Origin: Spirosoma fluviale
Lineage (GTDB): Bacteria; Bacteroidota; Bacteroidia; Cytophagales; Spirosomataceae
DNA: 64,000 nucleotides
Assembly (NCBI RefSeq): GCF_900230225.1
Contig: NZ_OCNH01000010.1
Coordinates: 62,001-126,000, forward strand
Direction of reading: 5' to 3'
Under the pieces are notes generated by a model, which saw only the letters and a list, made by a program, of their open reading frames with translations, had not been told where the DNA came from and made no database searches. The translations under genes were made by a program, and so were the position numbers. Shown here one piece after another: positions 32,489 through 41,594 of the stretch (position 1 is the first letter of the stretch; every line of letters begins with the position of its first letter).

Positions 32489-32809
32489 ATGGGAAGTCTC
32501 AGAGCAGGAGGAGATTAGTTGGCTCAGGTACGAAAGTAAAGGTCTGAACAACGTTCTCCTAATGCTATTCAATCTGTAGTATGGTGTACGCGGGTGGAAG
32601 AAACTTGCCAAATACACATCTGATTTCAATTACTAACCTACTATTTTTTTATAATGAATTGTTGAATAAAGTATACTTAGCGTAAGCGTTTCCTGATGGA
32701 TTTACGTAAGTTGCCGAGCGCTTCCGGTCACTTCCAGTAGAAGGACAAACGCGGGAGTGAGCCTCACGAGCGACTTGTTAAGGTTAGCTTTTTCAGCCCA
32801 ATTCCGTAT

Positions 32810-34768
32810 ATGAAGTTTTTACTTTTGGTTTGCTTACTCTCGGCTTCGGTTCATGCACAGACTATTACGGGACGCGTTATTGACGGGCAGACGCAGGCCC
32901 GGCTGCCCTTTGCGTCCATCAGTATAGCCGGTACTAAGTTTGGTACAACGGCTAATGGCGACGGGCTTTTTTCGATCAATATTTCCAAATCATCAGGGCC
33001 GGTAACGTTGCTGGTTTCGTACCTGGGTTACCGTACTAAATCAGAAGTTATAGCCTCTTCGGCAAGTAAAGAAACCATAATGGTGCGTCTGGCGCCGATA
33101 GACAAGACGCTGAAGGAAGTTACTGTCATGCCCGATTCCTCCTTGCGGGTGTTATTGAAACGAGCTTATGATCGTATTGAACAAAACTATCCGACGCATC
33201 CAATTGCTTATCAGCTATTTTACCGGGAATCTCTAAAAACGCCGGATAATCGCTATGTGTTTGCTGGCGAAGCGTTAATGAAGGGCTACATCACCGGCTA
33301 TCAGAATACGGTGGAGGATGGACAGGTCGAATTACAGAAGGTTAGAATCAGCCGATTTGCCGGTGGCGATTCATTGACTAATGTTGTATTTTATGGTGGC
33401 CCCTTTTGCTTCGCAGCGGACGATATTGTAAAAAGAAGATTCCGATTCTTAAAGGGCGATATGTCCCGCTATCGGTATCAGCTTGTTGAGGAAACGCTGT
33501 TCGATGGACGGCCGACCTATGTTGTATCCTTTGAACGAAAACAGGCTGACCCAAAAAATAAACCGCGGGGTGTCCTGCATATAGACAAAGAAACACTGGC
33601 TTACCGGTTTATTGAACGGATGGGCCGGGAGGATTCAACTTCGCTGAATTCGAGAATGGAAGCCGAAAACCAGTCGAGAGCTGTTTATCGGCTGCTGAAC
33701 GGGAAATGGTATATGCAATACATTACGGTTCAGGCAACCAGTCGACGAACAACGAAAAAGGTACTGGCTTCGGTTGATTTGGTCGTCACCGATCTGGATA
33801 CGGCGAACGCACAACCCATACCGTACGCTAAGCGTCTGGCCTATGGCGACTTTTTCTACAACTTGCCAAACAATTATTCTACCTCTTTCTGGGACGAATT
33901 TACCACGCTGGTCCCCGAAACAACCCTGGGTGTTAGCGTTGCGCAGGCGCAGGCATTGGCAACCAATGTTGTTGTCGCACCGGCTGCTAATGTCCCGGTA
34001 TCCACCACGAGTGCCCTTGCTGGAGGGGCTATTTCAAAAAAGGGAATGGGCAGAAGGTTACTCATTCACATATTGACTCATCTGGAAACGTTGAGTGGAT
34101 TACGATATGTACCATTTGCGCTCGGTAATTTGCCGGAAAGCTTTGGATTAACGTATGTACCAGCTAAGTATCGGTTGCGACAGCAAGAAAATGCCCGTTT
34201 GTCAATACCCATTTATGCCACAAGTGGATTAGGTTATACAATCAACAAGTGGTGGAGCGTGGGTTATAGATCAAGCGCTGTAAGGGATGATGAGGTATTT
34301 TCCAAATCAAAACAGCTAACAACCAGTTCCCATTTGCTCCTGAAACGGCGGGGCAATCCGGTATTTCTGAAACCAACCATCGGGTATTACTGGCAAACGG
34401 ATCTGCGAAGTGCGGGTCAGATTGGTAACACAACCCGTGACGTGACGGTGGGCAACCGGAGCTTCCGTACAGACCAGATAGACCTGTCGCTGGGCAGTCG
34501 TAGTTGGGGTATTCTGGCTTCACTCAAGCTTGAAAAAAAGCTTAAAGGGCAGACGTGGCTTTATCTAGACACCGGCATCAAGTTTGAACAAAACCGCAAG
34601 CTGGTTATTTATGGCCGGGAAGCCAGCGGTTTTCCCCTGTTTCGCCGGAGCAACACCAATTTACTCTCACAACAGGCGACGTTCGAATTAACCGAGTTGG
34701 TACAGCCGGATCAGGCACTGAAAAATAGTCTTTATACGGAGTTGGGCCTTCGTTTTTCGTTGTTTTAA
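32810..34768 (+). CDS. outer-membrane protein with CarboxypepD_reg-like domain
   Basis: A 652-residue protein. A short signal peptide (MKFLLLVCLLSASVHAQ) precedes a carboxypeptidase-regulatory-like beta-sandwich at about 18-95 (TITGRVIDGQTQARLPFASIS...LLVSYLGYRTKS). The rest contains alternating strands with YRESLKTPDNRYVFAG and DRIEQNY early on and a long region of beta-rich sequence; the final residues (ELGLRFSLF) end in phenylalanine, as in outer-membrane barrels. Bacteroidota use this front domain in TonB-dependent receptors and DUF5686-like transport proteins; no plug or TonB box was seen, so it is not a classical receptor. Function unknown. Divergent from the aminotransferase gene. Confidence 0.6.
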   Translation: MKFLLLVCLLSASVHAQTITGRVIDGQTQARLPFASISIAGTKFGTTANGDGLFSINISKSSGPVTLLVSYLGYRTKSEVIASSASKETIMVRLAPIDKTLKEVTVMPDSSLRVLLKRAYDRIEQNYPTHPIAYQLFYRESLKTPDNRYVFAGEALMKGYITGYQNTVEDGQVELQKVRISRFAGGDSLTNVVFYGGPFCFAADDIVKRRFRFLKGDMSRYRYQLVEETLFDGRPTYVVSFERKQADPKNKPRGVLHIDKETLAYRFIERMGREDSTSLNSRMEAENQSRAVYRLLNGKWYMQYITVQATSRRTTKKVLASVDLVVTDLDTANAQPIPYAKRLAYGDFFYNLPNNYSTSFWDEFTTLVPETTLGVSVAQAQALATNVVVAPAANVPVSTTSALAGGAISKKGMGRRLLIHILTHLETLSGLRYVPFALGNLPESFGLTYVPAKYRLRQQENARLSIPIYATSGLGYTINKWWSVGYRSSAVRDDEVFSKSKQLTTSSHLLLKRRGNPVFLKPTIGYYWQTDLRSAGQIGNTTRDVTVGNRSFRTDQIDLSLGSRSWGILASLKLEKKLKGQTWLYLDTGIKFEQNRKLVIYGREASGFPLFRRSNTNLLSQQATFELTELVQPDQALKNSLYTELGLRFSLF

Positions 34769-34774
34769 ACAGCA

Positions 34775-34822
34775 GCGCGGTAGCTTGTGCGGTGAAATAA
34801 AGCTGCGCACAAGCTACCGCGC
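34775..34822. terminator. hairpin overlapping the stop codon of the first DEAD-box gene
   Basis: GCGCGGTAGCTTGTGC and GCACAAGCTACCGCGC pair perfectly (16 bp) around a 16-base loop; the right arm includes the helicase stop codon at 34814-34816. It lies between two converging genes, six bases after the other stop. Probable bidirectional terminator. Confidence 0.7.
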
Positions 34823-36139
34823 CACCTCAATTTTATACTTCTTCCCTTTCATTTTCTCCTGACTGATTTTGGCCAGAAGCGCGTTGACTTTCTCCTGCTT
34901 CACGGCGGCAAACGAGATGAAATCCTGCACGTCGATGCGGCCCAGATCGCCCTTTTCCAGACCGCCTTTCTGGGAGAAGAAACCAACGATGTCCACTTTA
35001 TTTAGCTTGTTTTTCTTGCCACCACTCACGTACAGTGTCACAAAATCGGGAGGCTGGGGCAGCGTGTGCTTCGGAGAAACATGAAACTCTTCGAGCGATG
35101 GGTCGAGATAAGTCGGCGGGGTTTCATCGCTGGATAGAATCACGTAGGCCGTACCCGACGCGTGCATCCGGGCGGTGCGGCCGTTGCGGTGCGTGAACTC
35201 GTGGGCCTGCAAGGGTAGGTGGTAGTGAATCACGTATTTCATCTCGGGAATGTCGAGGCCACGGGCGGCTAAGTCGGTGGTGACGAGGTAGCGGGTGCTG
35301 CCATTCCGGAACTGGATCAGCGCCCGTTCGCGGTCGGGTTGCTCCATGCCGCCATGATACACGAGCGAATGAATACCCCGTTCGGCCAGTAGTTCGCGGG
35401 TGCGTTCGGCGGCTTCCCGGTGATTCAGGAAGATCAGGGCAGGCTCTGAGTCCAGGGAGCATAACAGGTCAAATAAGGTGTCGATTTTATCCTTCGACTG
35501 GGAGTAAACTACCTTCGTCGTCAGACCGGTTTCGTCCTCGTTCTCCGCCTTGAATGTCAGTTTGGTAGGTGACTTGAGCCGGATAAAGTCGGGAATGCTG
35601 ATGCCCGATGTGGCCGATACCAGCACGCGTCTCCGGAGATTGCGTAGTCCTCGAACAATGAACTCCATCTCATCATGAAAGCCCAGCGCCAGTGACTTGT
35701 CGAACTCGTCCAGCACCAGCGTATGAATACCATCCAGCGAGAACGTTCGGCGGGTGATATGGTCGGCAATGCGGCCGGGGGTGCCAATCAGCAGCGCGGG
35801 CGGGTTGCTCAGGTTCTTGATTTCGGTTTCGACCGGGTGCCCGCCATAGCAAACGTTGACTTTAAAACCCGTCGCCATTTTCTTCCAGACCTGTTCGATT
35901 TGTATCGCCAGTTCGCGGGAAGGGGCCAGAACCAGACACTGAACGCTCGTTTTCTGGTCGGATTTGAGCAGGTTTAGGATGGGCAACAGAAAGCCCACCG
36001 TTTTGCCGGAGCCGGTGGGGGCGATCAAAAACGTATCGTTATCCTGTGTGATGGCGTTCAGGGCGGCTTCCTGCATTGGATTCAACGCCGAAATGCCCAG
36101 GTTCGTCAGGATTTGTGTTTGCTGCTGAGGGGTTATCAT
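34814..36139 (-). CDS. DEAD/DEAH-box RNA helicase with DbpA-type RNA-binding tail
   Basis: A 441-residue ATP-dependent RNA helicase from ATG 36139 (the frame extends six codons further). Q-motif region NPMQEAALNA, Walker A APTGSGKT, IGTPGRIADH, DEFD in VLDEFDKSLALGF in place of DEAD, SAT in VSATSGIS, and the C-terminal HRNGRTARMH (motif VI) are all present. The last 80 residues (KNKLNKVDIVGFFSQKGG...IDVQDFISFAAV) resemble the DbpA RNA-binding domain that recognises 23S rRNA hairpin 92. A role in ribosome assembly is inferred by analogy. It lies divergently from a second DEAD-box gene across a long inverted repeat. Confidence 0.88.
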   Translation of the reverse strand: MITPQQQTQILTNLGISALNPMQEAALNAITQDNDTFLIAPTGSGKTVGFLLPILNLLKSDQKTSVQCLVLAPSRELAIQIEQVWKKMATGFKVNVCYGGHPVETEIKNLSNPPALLIGTPGRIADHITRRTFSLDGIHTLVLDEFDKSLALGFHDEMEFIVRGLRNLRRRVLVSATSGISIPDFIRLKSPTKLTFKAENEDETGLTTKVVYSQSKDKIDTLFDLLCSLDSEPALIFLNHREAAERTRELLAERGIHSLVYHGGMEQPDRERALIQFRNGSTRYLVTTDLAARGLDIPEMKYVIHYHLPLQAHEFTHRNGRTARMHASGTAYVILSSDETPPTYLDPSLEEFHVSPKHTLPQPPDFVTLYVSGGKKNKLNKVDIVGFFSQKGGLEKGDLGRIDVQDFISFAAVKQEKVNALLAKISQEKMKGKKYKIEVAR

Positions 36140-36174
36140 CCCGTAAAAGTAACGCAAAATATGCCGGGTATATA

Positions 36175-36263
36175 ATAGGAACGCGGATGAAACGGATTGG
36201 GCGGATTAGGACAGATAAAAAATCCGTTTTAATCCGTTCAATCCGTTTCATCCGTGTTCCTAT
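36175..36263. repeat. long imperfect inverted repeat between divergent helicase genes
   Basis: Arms of about 43 bases (36175-36217 and 36221-36263) pair with only G.U-type or single mismatches. Each arm contains short repeats of CGGATTA / AATCCG. Because it lies between two divergent start codons, it cannot be an ordinary terminator; it occupies the promoter interval of both helicase genes. Sequences of this kind (CGGATT/AATCCG runs) recur in Bacteroidota intergenic space, so it is probably a dispersed repeat. Confidence 0.65.
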
Positions 36264-36307
36264 AGGGGATAAGCCGTACCTTCGTACTCTATTTGACTGG
36301 TACCGCT

Positions 36308-37651
36308 ATGACATTCGACGAACTGAATCTAAATAAACCCCTTCTGAACGCACTCAGCGATTTGGGCTATACAACACCCACAACCATTCAGCAAAAGGTA
36401 TTTTCGGTTGTCATGTCGGGTCAGGACGTGTGCGGCATTGCCCAGACGGGAACCGGAAAGACGTTTGCTTATCTGTTGCCAACGCTTCGTCAGTTTCAGT
36501 TTTCCAAAGAACGGATTCCCCAAATGCTGATCATCGTCCCCACCCGCGAACTCGTGGTGCAGGTGGTCGAAGCGGTCAAAAAACTGACGACTTACATGAA
36601 CCTGACGGTGGTTGGGGTATACGGGGGCGTGAACATGAAGGCGCAGACGGTCGAGATTCTACAGGGGATGGATATTCTCGTGGCAACACCTGGTCGGCTG
36701 GCCGATTTTATGTTGGGTGGTACCTTAAAAACGAAGGCGATTAAGAAACTCGTCATTGATGAATTCGACGAAATGCTGAACCTGGGCTTTCGTACCCAGC
36801 TCAAAATAATTCTGGACCTGTTGCCCCCCAAACGGCAAAATTTACTCTTCTCGGCCACGCTCACGGACGATGTCGACCAACTGGTCAATGATTATTTCAA
36901 CAAACCCGTTCGGGTGGAAGCGGCCCCGATGGGTACTCCGCTGGAAAAAATAGACCAGTCGGGCTACCGGGTGCCTAATTTCTACACCAAGATCAACCTG
37001 CTGACACTACTGCTGAACCGAAACGCGGCCATGACCAAAGTGCTGGTCTTTGTAGCCACCAAGCAACTGGCCGACCAGTTATTCGAGCACATGGAATCGG
37101 GCTTCCCGGATCAGATTGGGGTTATTCACTCCAACAAAGCACAGAATAAGCGTTTTGAGGCCGTCAATAATTTTAAGGCGGGAATCTGCCGGATTCTGAT
37201 TGCCACGGATATTATTGCCAGAGGTATCGACGTGACCGACGTATCGCACGTGGTCAATTTCGACCTGCCCGAAGTACCTGAAAACTACATCCACCGCATT
37301 GGCCGAACCGGTCGGGCCGATCGGGAAGGTATCGCCATCTCGTTCATCACGGAGAATGCACATGAGGAACAGGAAGCCATCGAGCAACTAATGAATCAGC
37401 CGATCCCGATGCTGCCTCTGCCCGAAAATCTGGTCATTTCGGACGAACTGACCGACGACGAGAAGCCGAAGGTGAACATGAAGTCCATAGAGGTCAAAAC
37501 TGTCAGACGCGAAGATGTTGGCCCGGCTTTTCATGAAAAAAGTGCCAAGAACCAGAAAGTGAACGTCCGGCGGAATATTGCCGAGGAAAAAATGCTCAAA
37601 TACGGCCGACCCATCAAGCGGGTGGGTGGGAAGAAAAAGCGGGATAAGTAA
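36308..37651 (+). CDS. DEAD-box RNA helicase (DEFD variant)
   Basis: A 447-residue helicase starting at ATG 36308. Motifs: Q motif in TTPTTIQQKVF, Walker A AQTGTGKTFA, PTREL, ATPGRLADF, DEFD in VIDEFDEMLNLGF, SAT in LLFSATLTDD, DIIARGIDV and HRIGRTGRA. The C-terminus is short and basic (GGKKKRDK). This is the RhlE/DeaD-like core without an added RNA-binding domain, and would unwind RNA during cold growth, decay or ribosome assembly. It is the second of three such genes; the third follows on the same strand 149 bases later, separated by an inverted repeat. Confidence 0.88.
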   Translation: MTFDELNLNKPLLNALSDLGYTTPTTIQQKVFSVVMSGQDVCGIAQTGTGKTFAYLLPTLRQFQFSKERIPQMLIIVPTRELVVQVVEAVKKLTTYMNLTVVGVYGGVNMKAQTVEILQGMDILVATPGRLADFMLGGTLKTKAIKKLVIDEFDEMLNLGFRTQLKIILDLLPPKRQNLLFSATLTDDVDQLVNDYFNKPVRVEAAPMGTPLEKIDQSGYRVPNFYTKINLLTLLLNRNAAMTKVLVFVATKQLADQLFEHMESGFPDQIGVIHSNKAQNKRFEAVNNFKAGICRILIATDIIARGIDVTDVSHVVNFDLPEVPENYIHRIGRTGRADREGIAISFITENAHEEQEAIEQLMNQPIPMLPLPENLVISDELTDDEKPKVNMKSIEVKTVRREDVGPAFHEKSAKNQKVNVRRNIAEEKMLKYGRPIKRVGGKKKRDK

Positions 37652-37671
37652 GGCCACCCCCCAACCGGAGA

Positions 37672-37768
37672 GACCACCCCCAACCCCCTTCTAAAACAGG
37701 AGGGGGCTAAAAAAAGCGTAGTCCGTTATTAAGCCCCCTCCTGTTTTAGGAGGGGGTTGGGGGTGGTC
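37672..37768. repeat. 37-bp inverted repeat between two DEAD-box genes
   Basis: Arms 37672-37708 and 37732-37768 pair over 37 positions with one mismatch, containing CCACCCCCAACCCCC and CTAAAACAGGAGGGGG. A partial third copy of the motif (CCACCCCCCAACC) is visible just upstream. It lies between two co-directional genes, so it is not at a convergent end. It might reduce or end transcription between the helicases, or be a dispersed Bacteroidota repeat. Confidence 0.75.
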
Positions 37769-37799
37769 CCCATCAATTACAATCTATTTCATTCATAGT

Positions 37800-38942
37800 A
37801 TGCCCTTTTCAGAACTCGGTTTATCCAAACCTCTCCTCAAAGCGATAGCCTCCCAACATTATCCGAAGCCGTATCCCATTCAGCAGGAGGCTATTCCGGC
37901 TATCTTGCAGGGGAAGGATATTCTGGGTATTGCCCAGACGGGTTCGGGGAAAACGGCCAGTTTTGTGTTGCCTATTCTGGAACTGTTTCAGCGGAAATCT
38001 CCGACCCGCAACCGCTACGTAAAGTCGTTGGTACTTGTGCCAACGCGCGAGTTGGCCGTTCAGGTGGCCGAAGTTTTCCAAACGTTCGGCGCAAACCTTC
38101 CCCGAAAGGTGAAAACGGTAGCGGTATTTGGGGGCGTATCCATCAATCCACAGATGATGGCCCTGCGCGATGCCGAAATTGTGGTGGCAACACCCGGCCG
38201 GTTGCTGGACCTGATGGCGTCCAACGCACTTCAACTGACAGAGGTCGACATCCTGGTACTGGACGAAGCCGATAAAATGCTCGATCTTGGCTTTGAGGAG
38301 GAAATGGAGCGGATCTTCGACCGACTGCCCCGCCACCGGCAAACGATTTTATTCTCCGCCACGCTGGGCGATGCCATCAAGGACATTAACAAAAACTTAC
38401 TGCGGAATCCGGTCAAAATTGAAGTCGTTGAGGAAGAGCAGAACCTCGATTTGATTAAGCAGATTGCTTACCGCGTCGATCTTGAGCGGAAAGGACCGCT
38501 GCTGCGTTACCTGATCAAAGAGGGGAAGATGAAGCAGGTGCTGGTATTCGTTTCCTCCACCCGAACGGCCGACAATGTGGTTGTAAAGCTCAACAAGAAC
38601 GGCATTCATGCGGCCGCTATCCACAGTGGGAAAACGCAGGGTGCCCGTACCGATGCGCTCACGAAGTTTAAGGGAGGGCACCTGACCGTACTCGTAGCTA
38701 CCGATCTGATCTCCAGGGGCATCGATATTCAACTGTTACCGCATGTGATCAATTTTGAACTACCCCGTTCGCCTAAAGATTACATCCACCGCATTGGCCG
38801 GACGGGCCGCGCCGAAGCCGAGGGCGAAGCCATTTCATTGATCTCCCCGGAGGAGGAACACCACTTCAAGATCATTCAGAAAAAGATGGGCAAACGGGTT
38901 GAGATGCTGGAAACCGCAGACTTGAATCTCATGGGGTACTGA
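37800..38942 (+). CDS. DEAD-box RNA helicase (canonical DEAD)
   Basis: A 380-residue minimal helicase core: Q motif in YPIQQEAIPAIL, Walker A AQTGSGKTAS, PTRELAVQVAE, ATPGRLLDLM, DEAD in VLDEADKMLDLGF, SAT in LFSATLGDAI, DLISRGIDI and HRIGRTGRAEAEG. No C-terminal extension, like RhlE-type helicases. It is co-directional with the preceding helicase but has a 149-base gap containing a 37-bp inverted repeat, so co-transcription is unclear. Together with the two preceding genes this gives three DEAD-box proteins within 4.2 kb, and only this one keeps the DEAD tetrapeptide. Confidence 0.9.
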   Translation: MPFSELGLSKPLLKAIASQHYPKPYPIQQEAIPAILQGKDILGIAQTGSGKTASFVLPILELFQRKSPTRNRYVKSLVLVPTRELAVQVAEVFQTFGANLPRKVKTVAVFGGVSINPQMMALRDAEIVVATPGRLLDLMASNALQLTEVDILVLDEADKMLDLGFEEEMERIFDRLPRHRQTILFSATLGDAIKDINKNLLRNPVKIEVVEEEQNLDLIKQIAYRVDLERKGPLLRYLIKEGKMKQVLVFVSSTRTADNVVVKLNKNGIHAAAIHSGKTQGARTDALTKFKGGHLTVLVATDLISRGIDIQLLPHVINFELPRSPKDYIHRIGRTGRAEAEGEAISLISPEEEHHFKIIQKKMGKRVEMLETADLNLMGY

Positions 38943-39119
38943 CCGGCTACATACGTATAAATAAGTTGATTTCAGCGTCGGAGCGGGTAAAGGAGTGAAG
39001 GATTTTACGGGCGAAATACGGGCGAAAATCACGTTCTTAAACATAGTTTCGCAATAATTTCTATATTTATAGTCACATCTCTATTCCTTTACCCGAATTA
39101 AATTAACTGACTGTAAACC

Positions 39120-40160
39120 ATGAACAACCATCCATCGCGCCGTAAGTTTTTGGGTGCTACGGCCGCACTTGTAGCCGGAACCGTAGCGGGTACCAACAAA
39201 CTCTTTGGCGCTCCCGCCCTGATTCGCTCATTAGGTGACAAGCCGAATTCCTTGATCGACGGTGTACAGATTGGGGTCATCACTTACTCATTTCGGGAGA
39301 TGCCCGACCAGAGTGCCGAAGCTACCTTGCAGTATGTACTGGATTCGGGTGTGAGTGCCATTGAACTGATGGGTGGCCCCGCCGAAACATTCGCCGGTGC
39401 TCCAAAAAACACGGTCGATATGCGGTCGGTGTTCCCGCTGATGCGGAAAAAGCGCGAAAATCAGCCGCTAACGGAGGATGAGCAGAAACTGGTTACCGAA
39501 GCCGAAGCCCAGATGAAAGCTTACCGGGCCGAGATGACCAAGTGGCGGCTTTCGGTGCCGATGTCGAAGTTTGAGCAGGTTCGCAAACTATATAACCAGG
39601 CGGGAGTACGCATCTACGGCTTCAAACCCGATACTTTCGGGATGCAGAGTTCAGACGCGGAAATCGAATACGGGCTACGGGCCGCCAAAATGCTGGGAGC
39701 CAATCAGGTTACGTTGGAGCACCCGGCCAATGACGCTCATACGTTGAAACTAGGCACTATGGCCCAAAAGCAGGGTATGAAAGTGGGCTATCACGGACAT
39801 GAGCAGCAAACGCCTACTTTCTGGGATACCGCACTGGCGCAATCACCGGCCAATGCGATGAATTTTGACCTGGGGCATTACGTGGCCGCCGGTAATCCCG
39901 ATCCGCTGGCGTTGATCAAACAGAAGCACGACCGTATTGCCAGTATGCACATCAAAGACCGCCAAACGGCCGATCACGGCAAAGGTAATCTGGTGTGGGG
40001 TCAGGGTGATACGCCTTTGCTTCAGGTACTAAAACTGATGCGTGAGCAGAAATATAACTTCCCGGCTACCGTTGAGCTGGAGTATAAGATTCCGGAAGGG
40101 TCGAATTCCGTAGCGGAAGTTAAAAAGTGCGTTAACTTTTGCCGGAATGCCCTAAGCTAA
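39120..40160 (+). CDS. Tat-exported sugar phosphate isomerase/epimerase family protein
   Basis: A 346-residue protein with a clear twin-arginine signal (SRRKFLGATAALVAGTVAG). The mature part is a TIM barrel of the xylose isomerase-like family: IQIGVITYS-like opening (DGVQIGVITYSFREM), GVSAIELMGG, GVRIYGFKPDTF, GMKVGYHGHEQQTP, AMNFDLGHYVAAG, ASMHIKDRQ and FPATVELEYK. It carries metal-binding Glu, His and Asp residues expected for the family. Such periplasmic proteins may act on oligosaccharide-derived sugars; the reaction is unknown. A separate insertion of about 50 residues, rich in charged residues (RKKRENQPLTEDEQKLVTE), follows the second strand. A terminator hairpin follows the stop. Confidence 0.87.
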   Translation: MNNHPSRRKFLGATAALVAGTVAGTNKLFGAPALIRSLGDKPNSLIDGVQIGVITYSFREMPDQSAEATLQYVLDSGVSAIELMGGPAETFAGAPKNTVDMRSVFPLMRKKRENQPLTEDEQKLVTEAEAQMKAYRAEMTKWRLSVPMSKFEQVRKLYNQAGVRIYGFKPDTFGMQSSDAEIEYGLRAAKMLGANQVTLEHPANDAHTLKLGTMAQKQGMKVGYHGHEQQTPTFWDTALAQSPANAMNFDLGHYVAAGNPDPLALIKQKHDRIASMHIKDRQTADHGKGNLVWGQGDTPLLQVLKLMREQKYNFPATVELEYKIPEGSNSVAEVKKCVNFCRNALS

Positions 40161-40176
40161 GAACAGCAGAGAGTTA

Positions 40177-40228
40177 AAACGGGGTGGCTTTGTACTCATT
40201 CACAATTGAGTACAAAGCCACCCCGTTT
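40177..40228. terminator. 22-bp terminator hairpin after the sugar isomerase gene
   Basis: Arms 40177-40198 and 40207-40228 pair perfectly (22 bp) with an 8-base loop, 16 bases after the stop codon. TTTGT follows on the + strand. The 40229-40388 region after it holds the promoter of the next gene and a minus-strand open frame (40196-40390) that I do not count as a gene. Confidence 0.7.
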
Positions 40229-40388
40229 GTCGTACAGCTTGTCTGGAGCTTGATCGAAATGACCCGTGATGATCTGTCCAAAGATCTGCTCCGAATGATC
40301 TATGTAAACTTTTTGTGATTTAATCGTTACTTTCTGGATATTCTGCGTACTACTATAATAAGTCCCCGCACTTTTATAAGTACACTCC

Positions 40389-41564
40389 ATGAAAGTCTAT
40401 CCAATCTTCTCTGCTTCGTTACGCCAATGGTTATTGATAGGTTCAATTTGCGTGTTTCTACCAACGGTCCACTACGGACAGGTAATTTATAGCAATACAT
40501 TTACGGGTACCGGAACCTGTCCTACACAGGGCAATACACCTACCGTATCAGCTAACGCAACAGGTACACCCTTCACCCGAAGTACAGTAACATGCACAGC
40601 TTCTGCCGGTGTGTTTAACTCTGCAACACTCAATAATACCAGTGCTGTTAATAACTCCTCATACATTGAGTTTTCTGTAACGGCCAATGCTAACGCGCAG
40701 TTAAATGTGGCTTCTCTGAGCTTTAAGCGTGACGCCAGCAATAGTGCACCTAATCAGTTGGAAGTCCGTTATAGTACGGACGGTTTTGCCACATCGACCA
40801 GTTGGGGCGCTGCGCCAATTACGCCAACGACTGGAGCTTCTACTACATGGAATTTTGCTGACTTCACCGTTCCGTCGGGAACAACGCTAACCTTTCGTTT
40901 TTATCCATATGGGACTCAGCGTGCCGATTTGACTGTAGGGCCATCGTCGGGTACTACAGGAACATTCAGTGTCGACGATGTTACGCTCAACGGAACGTCT
41001 CCACTGCCCGTCAATCTTGTTTCATTTACGGGCAAACCCAGTAAAAATGAGATTACGCTAAACTGGGTAACTGCCTGGGAGGAGAACAATCAGGGCTTTG
41101 ATATTCAGAAAAGTACCAACGCAAAAAACTTCGAAAGCGTTGGCACCGTAGATGGTAAGTACGATACGCAAGTACAATCGGTTTATGCCTTTACTGACCA
41201 AAATGTGACGCCGGGACAGATTTATTACTACCGACTCAAGCAAAAAGATGTTGGTGGTGGAAGTGCCTTGTCACAGATTATTGCTGTACTGGCAGATGCA
41301 ACAGCGCAGTCAGACAAATCGGTTATATCGCCCAATCCCAACAAGGGTAGTTTTACCCTTTTGGGACAGGAACAGATACCTGTCAATGTTACATTATATA
41401 ACCCTTCTGGTGTGGAGGTTCCCATTGATACGGAAGCGAATGAAGTAGATAAAGCACTTGACATCCAGTCCCGTACCTCTCTGTCACCGGGTGTTTATTA
41501 CCTTCATGTAAAGCCAGCCGATGGAACGAAGATGAAAGCCCTGAAAGTGCTGATCGAACCTTAG
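40389..41564 (+). CDS. T9SS type A sorting-domain protein, secreted
   Basis: A 391-residue secreted protein with a signal peptide (about 1-33). The middle is beta-rich with many Thr, Ser and Asn residues and resembles a carbohydrate-binding or adhesin-like beta-sandwich; SFTGKPSKNEITLNWVTAWEENN is the standard FN3-like linker seen in Bacteroidota proteins. The end, starting at SVISPNPNKGSFTLLG and closing with YYLHVKPADGTKMKALKVLIE, is a type A C-terminal sorting domain recognised by the type IX secretion system, which exports cargo to the surface or medium. Its substrate is unknown. It is the only clear T9SS cargo in the window. Confidence 0.85.
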   Translation: MKVYPIFSASLRQWLLIGSICVFLPTVHYGQVIYSNTFTGTGTCPTQGNTPTVSANATGTPFTRSTVTCTASAGVFNSATLNNTSAVNNSSYIEFSVTANANAQLNVASLSFKRDASNSAPNQLEVRYSTDGFATSTSWGAAPITPTTGASTTWNFADFTVPSGTTLTFRFYPYGTQRADLTVGPSSGTTGTFSVDDVTLNGTSPLPVNLVSFTGKPSKNEITLNWVTAWEENNQGFDIQKSTNAKNFESVGTVDGKYDTQVQSVYAFTDQNVTPGQIYYYRLKQKDVGGGSALSQIIAVLADATAQSDKSVISPNPNKGSFTLLGQEQIPVNVTLYNPSGVEVPIDTEANEVDKALDIQSRTSLSPGVYYLHVKPADGTKMKALKVLIEP

Positions 41565-41594
41565 TCAATAACAAATCCGTTCGAATGAAGTATG

